Assembly (NCBI RefSeq): GCF_000002595.2
Contig: NC_057009.1
Coordinates: 4,071,185 to 4,135,184 of the forward strand
Reading direction: 5' to 3'
DNA: 64,000 nucleotides
Source of the DNA: Chlamydomonas reinhardtii
Lineage: Eukaryota; Chlorophyta; Chlorophyceae; Chlamydomonadales; Chlamydomonadaceae
The translations under genes were made by a program, and so were the position numbers. The notes beneath the pieces are model-generated. The model was not told the origin of the DNA. It searched no databases and worked only from the letters and a program-made list of their open reading frames with translations. The stretch's first letter is position 1; each line of letters opens with the position of its first letter. Shown here in pieces: positions 21,130 to 33,452 of this stretch.

Positions 21130-24109
21130 CTACCGGCGCGGCGCCCACGGCCTGTCCGCGCCGCCTCCCGCCTCCCTGTCCCTACCGAAGCTGCCCCCCC
21201 GCCGCAGCTCCGCCCCGCCCGCCGGCGCCTGGCCGCTCGCCGCCGCCACCGCGTCCGCCACGCGCTGCTGCGCCACCGCATTCAGCCCACCCGCCTGGTC
21301 CAACAGCGCCGGCCCCATCAGCCGCGCCAACGCCCCAAGCAGCGCGTTCGCGGCGGCCTTGGCCTCGCCGCCCTTGCTGTCGTTCAGCAGCGCGAACGCC
21401 GCCGGCACCGCGTACCGCGCCACCAGCTGCGGTTTGGAGCCGTACAGCGCGCCCGCGATGGCGACCAGCTTGTCCACCAGCAGCGGCTTGCCGCGCTGGA
21501 TGGTGCCGTTGCCCACGACGTGGGAGAAGTGCTGCACCAGCATGGCTGGGTCCACGGTGCTCAGCAGGGCGTCTGTGGCGGCCAGCGCCGCGCCGCGGAT
21601 CTTGTCATTGCCGGCGCCCAGGCCGGCGGCGAGGGCGGGCACCAGCGTGTTGAGGCTGAGCGAGATGCGGGAGCGCAGCGCGCCCGCCAGCTGGCCCACC
21701 AGCTCCAGCGCCGCCATGCTCACCTGTGCGGGAGGCAGGGGGTGGGGGTGGGTGGGGAGGTTACATTCATGACTAGTTAAGGAAGTGTGTGCGTGGGGGG
21801 TTTGCAAGAATGTTTGGAAAAGGATGCACTGAAGACTGCAGACGAAGTCGTTACCACATGAGCGGCCGTCAGGGCGGCCGCGCTCCAGCTCGTTGTCGTT
21901 GTTGGGGGTGGGGGTTACATTCATGACTAGTTAAGGAAGGGGGGGCAGGAGGCGGGGCAGTGAGCGGGAGAGGGGTCGGGGCCAGAGGGGAAGGATGGGT
22001 GGGTGAATGGGGAGGCATGGGTGCAGAGGGCGTGGAGCGGGTGGGCAATAGGGAGGATGGGTGGGTGCCGTGTTGGAGGCGGGAAGGTGGGCGGGGTGAG
22101 GTCCACCATGCAGCGCATGTGCAACATGCAGGTTGCCGTCCGAGACACCCATGGCACCCCAACCCCACGACGCACGCCACCGACCGAGCGCTCCAGCGCA
22201 TCGCTGCCTCCCTTCCCTCCTCCTCCCTACCACTCTCACCTTGGCGTTGGCGTCGCCCAGCCTCGCCACCAGCGCGTCAAGCAGCTGGATCAGCAGCGAG
22301 TCGGGCGCCCCCGGCAGCGACCCCACCACCCCCTCCACCGCCCGCAGCGCCTCGATGCGCTCCCTGAAGTCCTTAGCCGTGAGCATCAGCAAGCTCTTCA
22401 CCACAGTCTCCTGCACCGCCGGCCCGAAGCCGCCGCCGCCGCCGTCGCCGTTCGCGCCACCGCCGCCGCTGCCGCTGCTCCCGCGCGCGGAGAGGCTGCC
22501 GCCGGCTCCGCCGCCGCCACCGCCGCCGCCGCCGCCTGCGGCGGCGGCGCTGCGCGGCGGCAACCTGCCGTTGCCGCTGGTGTTGCTGCTGCCGGGCCCC
22601 TCCGGGATGCCGTCCAGGTCCGAGGTGCGCTGCCGCCCCAGGCCGCGCCGCCGCTCCGGCGTGGCGCCACCCGCGGCCGCGCCCAGCGGGCTGGGAGCCG
22701 AGTAGCTGGACTGCCGCATGGGCGGCGGGTTCTGCGTCAGACTGCCACCCATGCCTCCCCCACCTCCCCCACCTCCTCCCGCCCCCGCCCCCGGCCCTCC
22801 CATCATCCCGCCGCCCATGGCGCCGTCCAGGATGGGCCGCATGGGGCTGGCTGGCGTGCCGCCCGGCCCCAGCTGCCTCGAGGCCAGGCGGCTGCCCGGG
22901 ACGCCGCCCGCCACCGCGCGCGAGGGCGGCGGCGGCGGCCCGTTGAGCCCCTCCACCGTGTCCACCACCTTGCGGTGCAGCGACTCTGGCGTGACGCTGT
23001 GCACCAGGCGGTCGAACTCGGCCCGCGAGGCCAGCATGGCCTTGACGTGCCACACGATGCGCTTGCCGTAGGTGCGTGTGTCCAGCCCGCCCTCGTCCAG
23101 GAAGGCGGCGCCGGCCTTGAACACACGCTCCACCAGGGCGGGGTTGCTGGCCAGCGACTGCGGGGCGGGGAAGAAGGGAGGAGGGTTGAATGCATGACTG
23201 GACGTCGTACGCCTACGCCTGCTGTCTACTTCGCTACACTCCTCTGTACCATCTTTGCACCCACCCCGCTCTCCCCACCTGCCGCGCGCCGCCGGCGCAG
23301 GCCTCCATGTGGCAGTCCAGGTGGAAGGCCACCTTGCCGCGCACGTACGGGTTCTTGTGCCCCGCCACCGCCAGCAGCGCCGCCGCGCAGCGCGCCTCGC
23401 CGCAGCAGCGGCCCATCTCCAGCAGCGTGCGGTCCGCGGCCTCCGCCAGGAAGTTGTCGCGGCCGGCGTTGGACACCTCGCCGGCCTTCTTGAGCAGCGC
23501 CGGCACCACCTCGTCCAGCTCGCGGTCCATGGCGCGGCCCAGCAGCGTGAAGCACTCCTGAAGATGGGGGGGCGGGGTTGGTTGGGTTGGTTGGGTTGGT
23601 TTGTGTTGGTTTGTGTTGGTTGGGTTGGTTGGGTTGCGGGGTTGGGTTGGGGGGTTGCGGGTTCGTGACGTGAGCGGGTTGAGAGTCCGGCCGCTGCGAG
23701 GGGAGGGCTTCCCTCCCTCCCTCCCTCCCTTCCTCCCTCCCTCCCTCCCTCCCTCCCTCCCTCCCTCCCTCCCTCCCTCCCTCCCTCCCTCCCTCCCTCC
23801 CTCCCTCCCTCCCTCCCTCCCTCCCTCACCCTTTCCCTCCCTCCCTCACCCTTTCCCTCCCCTCCCCTCCCCCCTCCCTCCCTCACCGAGAACAGCGCCA
23901 GCGCGCACTTGCACGTCTGGCTGCGCAGCTGGTCGATGGCGGGCGTGGCGGCGCGCACGAACTCGTGCAGGCAGGCGCGCACCACCTCGCCGTGGTGCCG
24001 CACCAGCCGCCGCGCGTCCACCAGCGCCTCGTACTGCCCCTGCCAGTCCAGCTCCTTGCGGTCGGCGTGGTTGGCCTCGATCAGCTTGGCGATCACCACG
24101 CTGCGTGTT

Positions 24110-24179
<70 letters not shown>

Positions 24180-27100
24180 AGGGTTACATTCATGATTAGT
24201 CAAGGAAGTGGTAGACGGTAGGGGTGTGGGGGTGTGCGTGTATGTGTGGGTGGGGCGGGTGGGTGTTGGGGGCTTGGGGGAGGGCGACGACGTTGCGTTC
24301 ATGCCAGGGCTGTTGTAGATGTACAAGGTATGTCAGCCCCCGCCCCCGAACCTCCCGGACCTCCCGCACCGGCCCGCGCCCCGACCGGCCCACCCTCCCC
24401 CCCAAAAGCCCCGACCCGCCTCCACGCCCCGCGCCGCCTCCCTTCTCCATGGTTGGCTACCCCGCCTCACCGTATGTGCTTGTCCGGCTCCTGCAGCGGC
24501 GCAAGCTCCTCCGGCGCCACGTCGCCGCCCGTGCGCCCCTTCTCCCAAAACGGCCCGCTGCTGCCCCCGGGCGTGGCCGGCGCCGCGCCCGGCCCCGGCC
24601 CCCCGCCGGGCGTGTTGGGCGGGTACAGATTCGGCACCTCTGCGCTGCGCGCGCGCAGGCGGTTCAGCGCCGGCGAGGCGGGCGCCAGCGGCCGCGCCGG
24701 CGAGTCCTCGCTCGCCGCGGGGCTGGCGGTGGCGTACACGCCCGGCGAGGCCAGCGGCGGCGAGCGGCTGGTCGCCGCGCCGGAGCCGGGGTCCACCGCC
24801 ATGGGCGTGGCCCGACCCAGCCGCGCCGCCAGGCCCGTCCGCGGCGGCCGAGCTGACGCCGGCGTCTCGTCAAAGGGGCTCGGCGACGCGCCGCCGGCAC
24901 GCGTGGGCGTGTTCAGCACGCTGTTATACCCGCGGTCGGCTCCGCCCGCGGCTCCGCCGCGGTCGCGCTGGTTGTCCGAGAGCTGCGTGAACAGGTGCCG
25001 GCGGCCCGGCGGCACGCCGCCGGTGATGCTGCCGTGGCTGGCGGCGGCGGCAATGGGCGCGATGTCGTTGGCGGAGGCCAGCAGCAGGTCGCCGTGGTGG
25101 TGGGGGTGGGAGCTGCCGGGCGGCGGGTCCATCTGCGCGGTGACTGCGCGCTTCTCGATCTGCCGCACCTTGAGCCGCGCCAGCATCTCCGCCTTGCTGG
25201 GGCTGAACGTCTCCTGGCGCGAGGCTGTAAGAGAGAGGAACAGAAAGAAGGCGATGCAAGAAGCAATGGGTCATGGGATGGTGAAGAGATGCGCGCCAGG
25301 CCGAGCACCAGAGGTGACACAGCTTGCTGAGCCAACATCACGAGGTATAAACGACTAATTTACACCGCGGCGCAGCACCACTGAAATATCTGTGCTCATT
25401 CCCCCCCCGTGTGTGTACCTGTGTGGTCGTCTATCCCGCCCTGGTGCAGCCACAGTGCCATGGCCGACGAGGAGTGCTGCACGCCGCCGCCGCCGCCGCC
25501 GCCCGGCGCCGTGGCGGCGCTGCTGCCGGCGCCGAGCGGCGGGTGCGAGAGCGAGTGGCTGGGCGGCGCGCGCGGGTCACGAGACTCGCGCAGCTCCGCC
25601 GCTGCCTGCGTGCGCACGCTGGAGGGGCGCGGGATGTACTCCAGCCCGTCTCCGCGCATGTGGTGGTGGTGGTTGCCCGCCGCTGCCGCCGCCGCCGCCG
25701 CCATCTCTGTGGCAAAAAGGGCAGGCAAAGCGTTGAACGGTGATGCACTTGGGGGACCCCACGTGGCGGCATCCGCGCATTCGTGGCGCCGGGGGGCACA
25801 CAGAGGGCAGGGAGGGACCCACGTCCGCCCACGAGGCCCGCCAGCCGCGACACAGCGGTGCCAGCGCCCGCCTCGGCGCTTGTCCCCGCCGGGTAGGCAC
25901 GGCGATGCGACCGGCCGTCCGGAACCCAAACCCCACACCCTCCCCTCGTCCCCTCCCCTCGTCTCCTTCCATAGTCCCTCTTTTGATGTCACATATGCGC
26001 ACGGGCCGCTGCGCCTGCCGCACCACAGCAAGGAGCATGAAGGAGGGGAGTACAAGCCCGAATGCGTCGTACGCACGCACCTGACGGCGCCACGCCCGGC
26101 GCACTGCCGCGGCTGCTGACCAGCGGCTGGAAGTTGCGGGCCGCGGGCGACAGCGGGCTGTCCTCCAGGCCCTCCAGCGGGAGCTTCAGACCCGCCGGGT
26201 GCCCCTCCGTGGAGCGGGCGGCTGCGGCGGTGCGGTGCGGTGCGGTGCGGAGAGCGACACGGTCAGATTGGATTGTGAGCACAGCACAGCACGGCTCAGC
26301 ACGCCGGCAGGCAAGTGTGTTGCGTGACTGTGGGCCGGTCTGTTTTGCGAACAATGGACTGTACCCCATCACCACCACCAGACCCGCCACACTGAACTCC
26401 AGGACAACCCGCCACCAGCAGCCACGCGCAGCAGCACCCACATCACAGCTGCTGCTGGGCACCCGTGCGCACCCGGCCCCTCTCCCAGTCCCCGCCTCGC
26501 CCCCGCTCCCCGCCCACTACTTTCCCCTCTTTAGTTTGGGCTGGTATTTACAACTCCCCCCTCGCCCAGTCCTGCGCACCCACCTCCCCAGTGATGCTTC
26601 AGCGGCTGCAGCGCGCTGGGCGTGTGCGCGCCGCCGTGCAGGTCCCGCGCGTGCGGCGGCGCCGAGCCCGCGCTGCTGCGCTCCTGCGAGCTGTCGCTCG
26701 CAAGCGATAGCAGCGGGTGGCTCGCCGCCGGCAGATGGCCGTTGCTCGCCGCCTCCCGCAGCGGCGACGCCGGCCGCTCAATCATATGCAGCGGCGGCGG
26801 CCGCGCCGCGCTCAAGCTCCAGCCCGAGGCCGCGGAAATGGGGTAGCCGCCACCGCCACCGCCACCGCCGCCGGCTCCGCCGCCGCCGTACGCCGCGCCC
26901 GCCGTGAACGAATCGTGCGACCCCAGCCGGCTGGGCGGGTGCCCGAACGCGGCGCCGCTAGGCATAGGCGCGGGGCGGTAGGACGGGCTCCACAGCCCGC
27001 CGTCGCCGCCCGGCTCCACACCGTGATGGAGCATGGCAGGCGGCCCGCTGCGGACGCTGTCCAGGTGCAACGCCGACGCCTGCCTCCGCCCCGCGGGCGG

Positions 27101-29426
27101 CCCGCCCTCCGCCGCCCCGCCGCCGCCCCCGCCCGGGCCGGCCGGCCGCTCTCTCCCGTTAGCGCTGCTGCTGCCCGGGTGGTCGGAGCTGGTGGCGGTG
27201 CGCAGGCGCGGCCGCGGCGGCGTGCTGGGGTCACCCCACGGCAGCTTGGTGCCGCCGGCGCCGCCGAAGGCCGCGTCCGCCAGCCTCATGTCTGCGGCCT
27301 CCGCGCCCGCCGCCGCCGGCAGCTCCACGCAGTGTTCCACCAGGCCGTCGCCGTTGATGGCGGGCAGCGCGGGGTTGGCCAGCCGCACCATGACCTGTGG
27401 CGGAGCGGGGCAGGGGTGGTTGCAAGGTGGGAAACATTGGGAACAGGATGCAAGCAAGGGGGATGGGCGGGCGCCAGCTGGGCAGTCAGGGCTGCTGATC
27501 GCGGTGCCGCAACGTTGCGACAGCGGGCGCCGGCGTCACCCGCACTGCCATGTACCCCGGGCCTGCTCACAGTTGTGCATGCGTGTGCCCCCCTCACACC
27601 CTTGCAACCCCCCCCCACACACACACATACAGACACACACCTCTCGTTTATGCTCCTCCGCCAGCGGGCGCGCGCCCGGCTTCTGCCCCGCCATCAGCGC
27701 TGTGAGCTCGGCCTTGCCGGCCCTGGCGCCCAGCACCGCCATGCCCTCCAGAGCCACCAGCCGGACCTGCGCGCGGGGCGTTGAGCGTGTGTCACAGGTC
27801 AGGACGAGGAGAGGTGGAGCACCATGCGGTGGGCGGCGCGCAGGCACCGCGGGGAAGGCCGTACAGGGCTGCTGAGAGCCCCTCCTCCAGCCTTGCAGCC
27901 TTAGCCCCGGCATCCCCCCAAAACACGCCCACGCCTGCCTGCACCGCCCGGCCGCAGCCGCTGCCGGCGGCTCCCGCCCCGCCCCTGCGCAGAGCACCCT
28001 GGCGCCCTACGCTGGCCCCGCCTCCACCCTTGACTCTGAGGACTTATTGGGCTCGGGCACATAAACGCCCCGCCCCTATCCTCACGCCTACCTTGTCCTT
28101 GCCGTCCCCCATGCCGGCCCGCATCAGCGAGTACACCGCCGCCGGCTGGTAGGCACTCCGTCCGAACGACAGCATGGCCTGAGGGCGGTGAGGGAGGTGA
28201 GCGGGGGTGCCGCCGGAGGTCGCACAGAAAGTGTTGTTGGGGGCAGCTGGTTCCCAGTTGAACCCAGCGAGGCAGTGCCGCCGCCCGTAACAACCCTTCC
28301 TATTGCTTCCTGTTGCTTCCCGTGCTTTCGTGCCGCCACTAGCGCCCGTTTGCACGTTGTGTATAGGCCCCATATCCACCCATAGACACCACCCGACCCT
28401 CACTGCAACGCCCGCCGCCTGGCCTCCTTCCACCTCCGAGCTCTCCAAACCAGCTACTTTCAGTACACCACCCCTCGTCCCGCAGCCATTCGCTTCCCCT
28501 CCCCTCCCCTCCCCTCCCACCTCTCCTCTCCAACCCCCACAGTCCCCACCATTATGTGTGTGTTCAGCACCTCCTCCCGCACGCGCCAGCTGGTGTGGCT
28601 GCTCCCCAGCGCCAGCAGCTCCAGCACCCCGCCCGGCGACGTGGCGCCCATCAGCTTCTTGATGGCTTTCATGTTGGCCGCCCGCACCAGGATCTTGCTG
28701 TCCGTGAACTTCTCCAGAAGCGCCGGGACAACCACGCTGCGTGGTGATGTAATGGTTTGGAAAAGGCAGGGGTTGGGTGTGGAGGTTGGGTGTGGAGGGT
28801 ACAAGGAAGGCACGCACCCCCCCAGGACACGGCCCTCAAGCCCCCCTTTCCCCTCCCCCTGCCCCTTTCCCTGCTTGCAAACTTCCATCCTCCAGGTCCA
28901 CACCCGCACGGACCTCAAGTGCGCCTCCAGCTCGCTGCCGACCTTGCTGGCCAGCTCGCCCAGTATGGACATGGACGAAATCGCAATTTTGAAGTTGGGG
29001 TCGGCAATGAGCCCCACCAGAAACTTGACAAAGTCCGGTAGGGACTCCACCAAGTTCTGAGGCCGGCTGACATCTTTGAGCGCTTTGTAAAGTAAATCGA
29101 TGGCCGTGGCCCGCGACTGCACGCAAGGAGGGTGATAAATGCGATACAGCTTGCACGGACCTCCTCAAGTTGGTTGCCGCAGCATCCCTAGCCCCAGCGG
29201 CACGCCATATGCAAGACAAATGTTGGGCGAGCTTCGCCCTGCTGCCTTCCCCAGAGCTACACACCTTCCAGTTACCAATATCCTGCAAGTCTGCAACAAC
29301 GTGCGCGGGCACGAAACCGAAGGCCTGCAGAGAGGACGCTCGCAAAGTGTCAGCGGATGCCAGACTGTCAAACCGTTATCATTTTTGCTCCTTGCGTTTT
29401 CTCACCTCAGGGATTCCACTAGTCAT
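21130..29426 (-). CDS. TOG-array protein of the TOGARAM1/crescerin (CHE-12) type
   Basis: Crescerin/TOGARAM proteins bind tubulin through TOG (HEAT-repeat) domains and act in cilia. Fourteen exons close in frame to 1560 residues: 29426-29406, 29324-29265, 29116-28914, 28736-28550, 28178-28092, 27766-27641, 27394-26584, 26221-26081, 25706-25419, 25224-24471, 24100-23887, 23557-23279, 23157-22240, 21723-21130. The N-terminal TOG array runs from SRATAIDLLYKALKDVSRPQ through the helix pair NFKIAISSMSILGELASKV. A long Gly/Pro/Ser-rich linker follows (exons 7-10), then a second HEAT-like block (exons 11-13, e.g. VVPALLKKAGEVSNAGRDNF), a Gly-rich spacer, and a C-terminal TOG in exons 13-14 (KDFRERIEALRAVEGVVGSL; LVDKLVAIAGALYGSKPQLV). 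Domain order fits TOGARAM1 better than CLASP or XMAP215. Start codon MTSGIPE is inferred from a 7-codon first exon. Confidence 0.8.
21759..21876 (-). repeat. Intron repeat families A and E near the last 3' splice site of the TOG gene
   Basis: 21759-21784 is a copy of motif A (in gene sense CTTAACTAGTCATGAATGTA, followed by ACC) and 21801-21876 a copy of the 76-base motif E that recurs at 42011-42096. Both lie in the final intron, A about 36 bases from the acceptor. A second A copy is at 21913-21938. Confidence 0.75.
23216..23270 (+). repeat. Intron repeat family F, antisense copy at a 5' splice site
   Basis: The plus strand reads CTGCTGTCTACTTCGCTACA and then CTCTGTACCATCTTTGCACC, close to the copy at 58776-58828. 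In the TOG gene it is antisense and starts about 9 bases after the donor at 23278. Confidence 0.75.
23580..23850. repeat. GGTTG-type and CCCT microsatellites in a TOG-gene intron
   Basis: 23580-23660 is a degenerate GGTTG/TTGTGTTGG repeat; 23707-23826 is a nearly pure (CCCT)n run of about 30 units. Both are in the intron between 23886 and 23558. In the minus-strand frame the CCCT run reads through as GGRE repeats, which is not a real protein. Confidence 0.95.
24108..24221. repeat. GT microsatellite with adjacent motif A copy
   Basis: A run of about 30 GT units (24116-24177) followed by motif A (24182-24221; gene sense CTACCGTCTACCACTTCCTT then GACTAATCATGAATGTAACC), just upstream of TOG exon 11 in transcription. 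Confidence 0.9.
26528..26562 (+). repeat. Intron repeat family B, antisense copy at a 5' splice site
   Basis: Contains TTTAGTTTGGGCTGGTATTT and then ACAACTCCCC, part of motif B. It begins about 20 bases after the TOG exon 7 donor (26583) and is antisense to that gene. Confidence 0.7.
27395..27455 (-). repeat. Intron repeat family F, sense copy at a 3' splice site
   Basis: In TOG-gene sense, TGCATCCTGTTCCCAATGTT then TCCCACCTTGCAACCACC, ending close to the acceptor before exon 7 (27394). It corresponds to the antisense copy in the trehalose gene at about 42905-42955. Confidence 0.65.
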
Positions 29427-29808
29427 TCTTCCAAGCCCTTGCCGAAGCCTCCTTGTCACTCCTCAGCATTTCTGCCACTGAAGAAGGCCCGAGCTCGCCC
29501 TAAGACCCAGCTAGGTCTTGAAAGTATCATAGGCGCAGTCGTTTCGCAGTTGGAGGGCACGCAGTGCTTCTCAGCGACAACAAAGGTTGCGAGCTGCAAG
29601 CGTCTTTCAAGGTTTTGATGAGCCAAATAAATTGAGGTTACTATAGAGGTATCAGGGTAGTATACGTATATGCAGACGAAGCTCGAGAAGGAAGCACACT
29701 AATGCACCGCTGGGTCACTTGAAGACAACCCGACAGCATGCCCTGCACACACAACACAAAACATTACGTAGGAAACATACAAAGCCCTAATGTAACAATA
29801 CAGCTGCA
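29427..29808. promoter_or_regulatory. Divergent promoter region (TOG gene / exostosin gene)
   Basis: 382 bases between opposing start codons. The right half is AT-rich (29620-29800). Both promoters must be here; no motif could be assigned with confidence. Confidence 0.45.
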
Positions 29809-32800
29809 ATGTCGCGGCGCCTCGCGCTTCTTGTGCTGCTGTTTTCTGTAGTTTTAGTCCTGACGCAAGCCGAGGACGCTGTGCTCAAGACTGCGGTAGA
29901 GGGAAAGCCATTCAATGTTTTCCAGGCGAGGAGTCCGAGGGGCGGAACACACGTTGGGGTTTGCGCGCGAAACCAGCCAGGGGTCACAGGGCCCCAATAG
30001 ATAGATCCGGAGCGGTTGGCGGTATATGATTGGGATTCGAGCCTAGGATGGCTGATAGGATTTTCGGGGAGTAAGTGATGGGGTAGGGGGAAAGTGCGGG
30101 TTTTGTACACAGGTTCGGGGCTGGGCGGCCGGTGACACGCGCCCTCCAGACCTCGCACCAGCTTGCATCAGTTTTCACAGCCTGTGTTGCCCTGAACTTT
30201 CTCCGCATCTCGGTCTGCAGGAATTGAAAAAGGAGTGCGATCCGGGGTGTCAACAATGTAATCGGGAGCTGGGAGAATGCGAATGCCCCTACGGCTTGTC
30301 CGGTGAGTGCGGGCGCCCCAGCACTTTGCGGCTTGAAGCAGCCCCCCCGGCAGCTGGCAGGCAGCCGATACGCCTGGTGGCCGGGTGTGCGCTGGCCGGC
30401 GCAGGGTCTTGATGATTGCTGCCGCACCCTGCATGGCCGGCCACCTGCTGCGTGCCTCCGTGACTGCCCATCAATCCTTAGATAACCCCACCAAACACAC
30501 ATGCGCATATGTGTTTCCTAACACAATCTTACAGGCCCCACATGTCAGGTGGCGCTGTGGCCCGCCTGCCGCACCAGCACCGCCGCCGGACTGCCGGTTT
30601 TCGTGGGCCGGCGCGCGCCGCGCAACTGCCACTGCTACCGCCAGCTGTTCCGAGCCACCTGCCTGCCCGGTGGGTGCCGGGGGCTGGGCCGCACAGCGTG
30701 TGCCAGATGAGCACAAGGGGCAAGAGCCGCGCATTGCGTGTATGTGCGTGAGGTTACAGGGCTAGGGGAAGGCTCTAGCAGTGTGCAATTTAACTGTAGG
30801 ACTGAGGCCGGCGCGGCGTTGCAGCTGCAGCCCGCATGCGTCCAATCCACACACACGGCTCTGCTGACTGTGCTGAGCCTAACGTGGGCAGCACACACCC
30901 GCGTTCGCACGAATCTAACAACTCTGGGCTTGCCTCTCTTGCCGCCCGCCTGCCGCGCCGCCTGTGCGCTGCAGGCAGCGAGTCGCGCTGTAGCTCGCAC
31001 ACCGTGGCGCACTGGCCGGACCTCAAGTGCTTCGAGCAGCCCGACAAGCCGGAGCAGGAGCAGCTGTCCGAGCTGCCGGACACACTAGATGACCCAGCCT
31101 ACCGCTGGCGCAAAGGAGTGCTGCTGCCGGCGCCGGCAGGCGGCACGGGGGTGGAAGGGGCGGCGGGAGGAGCAGCGGCGGCGGAGCACAAGGACTTTCA
31201 GACGCTTCCGGCGCCGCCCGCGCTCAAGGAGATTGGGGACACGGTGGCACTGGGGAAGTGCCCCAACAGGTGCGGGCGCGCGCGGTGGACGGGGCGGGAT
31301 GGGACGGGGCAGGGCAGGGCGAGGTGTTCGTGTGGTTTTTGGGGTTGGGGTTGGTGGACCAACGAAGGAGAGCAGCAAGGGCAGGCTGTGAATGAGAGCG
31401 AGTGAGCCTATTCGACTATCACAACACCAAACTGCCATTTAGTTGACACCCCACATTGCCGCTGCGGCCGCAGGTGTCGAGACCGCGGCATCTGTATCGC
31501 CAACAGCGAGACTGTCAAGACGCCCAGCTGCCTGTGCCACCCCGGTTTCACCGGCACCGACTGCGCCGACGTCGTGCCGCCGGCCTCGCTGCCGCTGCTG
31601 TGCCCCAACGGCTGCGGCGGCCGCGGGAAGTGCGCGGCGGGCTTCTGCGCGTGCGACCCGCCCTACTGGGGCATTGGCTGCAGCCGCAGTAAGGCCTACC
31701 AACCAGTGCCAGGTGTGTAGGTTCGTGGGCGGGTGGGGGTTAGGATAGGTGTTGCTGTTCACCATTCCGATGAGAGTGAATAGGGCGGGTGGCGCTCCAG
31801 AGAGGTTGGCTGAGCGGGTGAAGAGGACATGGGGAGGATGCGGAGGACGAAGAACCCCTCAAAGGGTTGGGCTGGCTGGGTTGCACGGCGCAAGGGTGCG
31901 GGCGGGGTGTCTAAGAGACGGGGAGGCGGGACTGAAGCTCCCGTGACACCGTGTGCTGCTGCGGCCCTGCTGTTGCCGCGCCCGCAGACAGCATCAGCCA
32001 CCCCTACTACCCCTCGCTCAAGGTCTACATGTACGACATCCCCATCAGCGTGGTGGGGCCGCAGCCCTTCGACGACGGCGAGTGAGTGGCGGCCAAGATA
32101 CTCGGGACTGGGGAGTGGACATAGCGGCGTGTCGGGTGTGGCGCATGTCGGCAGAGGGGCAGCGGTCGTGCCGCGCCGCGCCATCCTGGAAGCCATTCGC
32201 GCTCCCCCTGCCACTGTCAGTCCGCATTTCGCTGGGTCAAACGCACCCATCCGCTTGCATGCCGCCAAGAGATGTCCCAGGCTTGCCTGCCTCATCTCCC
32301 ACCCCACCCACTCCACCCACGCCTCCCGCCCCCTCCTCCCACCCGCCACCCATCCGCTGCCCTCCGTCCCGCTGCTCCCCCCCGCCCGCCCGCGGCCCCC
32401 CGGTTGGCAGTGCTTTATTTTGGGAATGGAATGAACTACCCCCCTCCCCTCAGTGTGGGCTGGTATGAAGGACCCCCTCCCCAAGCTTGTCACCCTTTAC
32501 CACTTCCTTAAGTAACCATGGGTGTAAATCCCCCTGCCCCCTCCCCCCGCCTTCTCCCAGCGCCACGGTGTACCTCATCTACCAGGCGTCCATGCACCTG
32601 ATGAACGCCTTCCTGGCGGACACCGGCGGCGTGCGCACACAGAACCCCTGGGAGGCCAACCTGTTCTACGTCCCCACCTTTGCTTACTTCTCCACCGGTG
32701 GGTGGCGCTCTGTGGCGCTGTGTGGCAGCCGGGGATCATGGCGGGATGCTCACTGGAGGCCTAGACGTGGTGCCTGAGGAGCAGTTGTTTTCCCCTCTCG

Positions 32801-33412
32801 CGCCGCACTGCGCACACAAGCTTCCATGTACACTGGGGGGTACCTTGAACTCGCATACAAACGCACACACCTAGATTCTTCACGTGCACTACCTGCGCCT
32901 TTTAAACACACAAGGCCTTCATCCCCACCCACCCAACCCCCTCGTGCTTCCCCTGTGCAGCCAACCTGGGCGACCCCACGGCGGCGGTGGTCCGCGCCAT
33001 TGACTGGGTGTCGTCCAAGTTCCCCTTCTTCGCGCGCCACGGCGGCCGCGACCACTTTGTGGTGCTCACAGCGGACCGCGGCGCCTGCTACCTCAAGCCG
33101 CTCAACCAGACCCGCAACCTCATACGGGTGAGGAGGACGGCGGCGCGGGATGGCCTACAAGGCTGCAATATGCGTGTGTATGTATGTATGTGCTGGCCAG
33201 GCCTGCTGGCGGCGACACGCGTGCCAAAGCCAAGGCATGTGCCCACAGCCCGGCGACTCGCCCGCCCACACACGTAAAACAACACCAGTACAACTCGTTC
33301 CTAACACACACACACACACACACACTCGGCAGCCCTCGATTGAGAGCCCTGTCCTTGGTTATACCAGATACACGATTCACGTGATCTGGCAGAATAACCG
33401 TGGAAACCGTAG

Positions 33413-33452
<40 letters not shown>

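Noticed and set aside
23580-23660. Telomere-like GGTTG repeat
   Set aside because: The algal telomere unit is TTTTAGGG; this is a degenerate simple repeat inside an intron.
21931-24099. 722-codon open frame on the minus strand of the TOG gene
   Set aside because: It reads through three introns including a pure CCCT microsatellite (GGRE repeats) and T-rich intron ends; the spliced model explains the conserved parts.
29787-29796. TGTAA at 29790 as a poly(A) signal
   Set aside because: It lies just upstream of the exostosin start codon and no plus-strand gene ends there.
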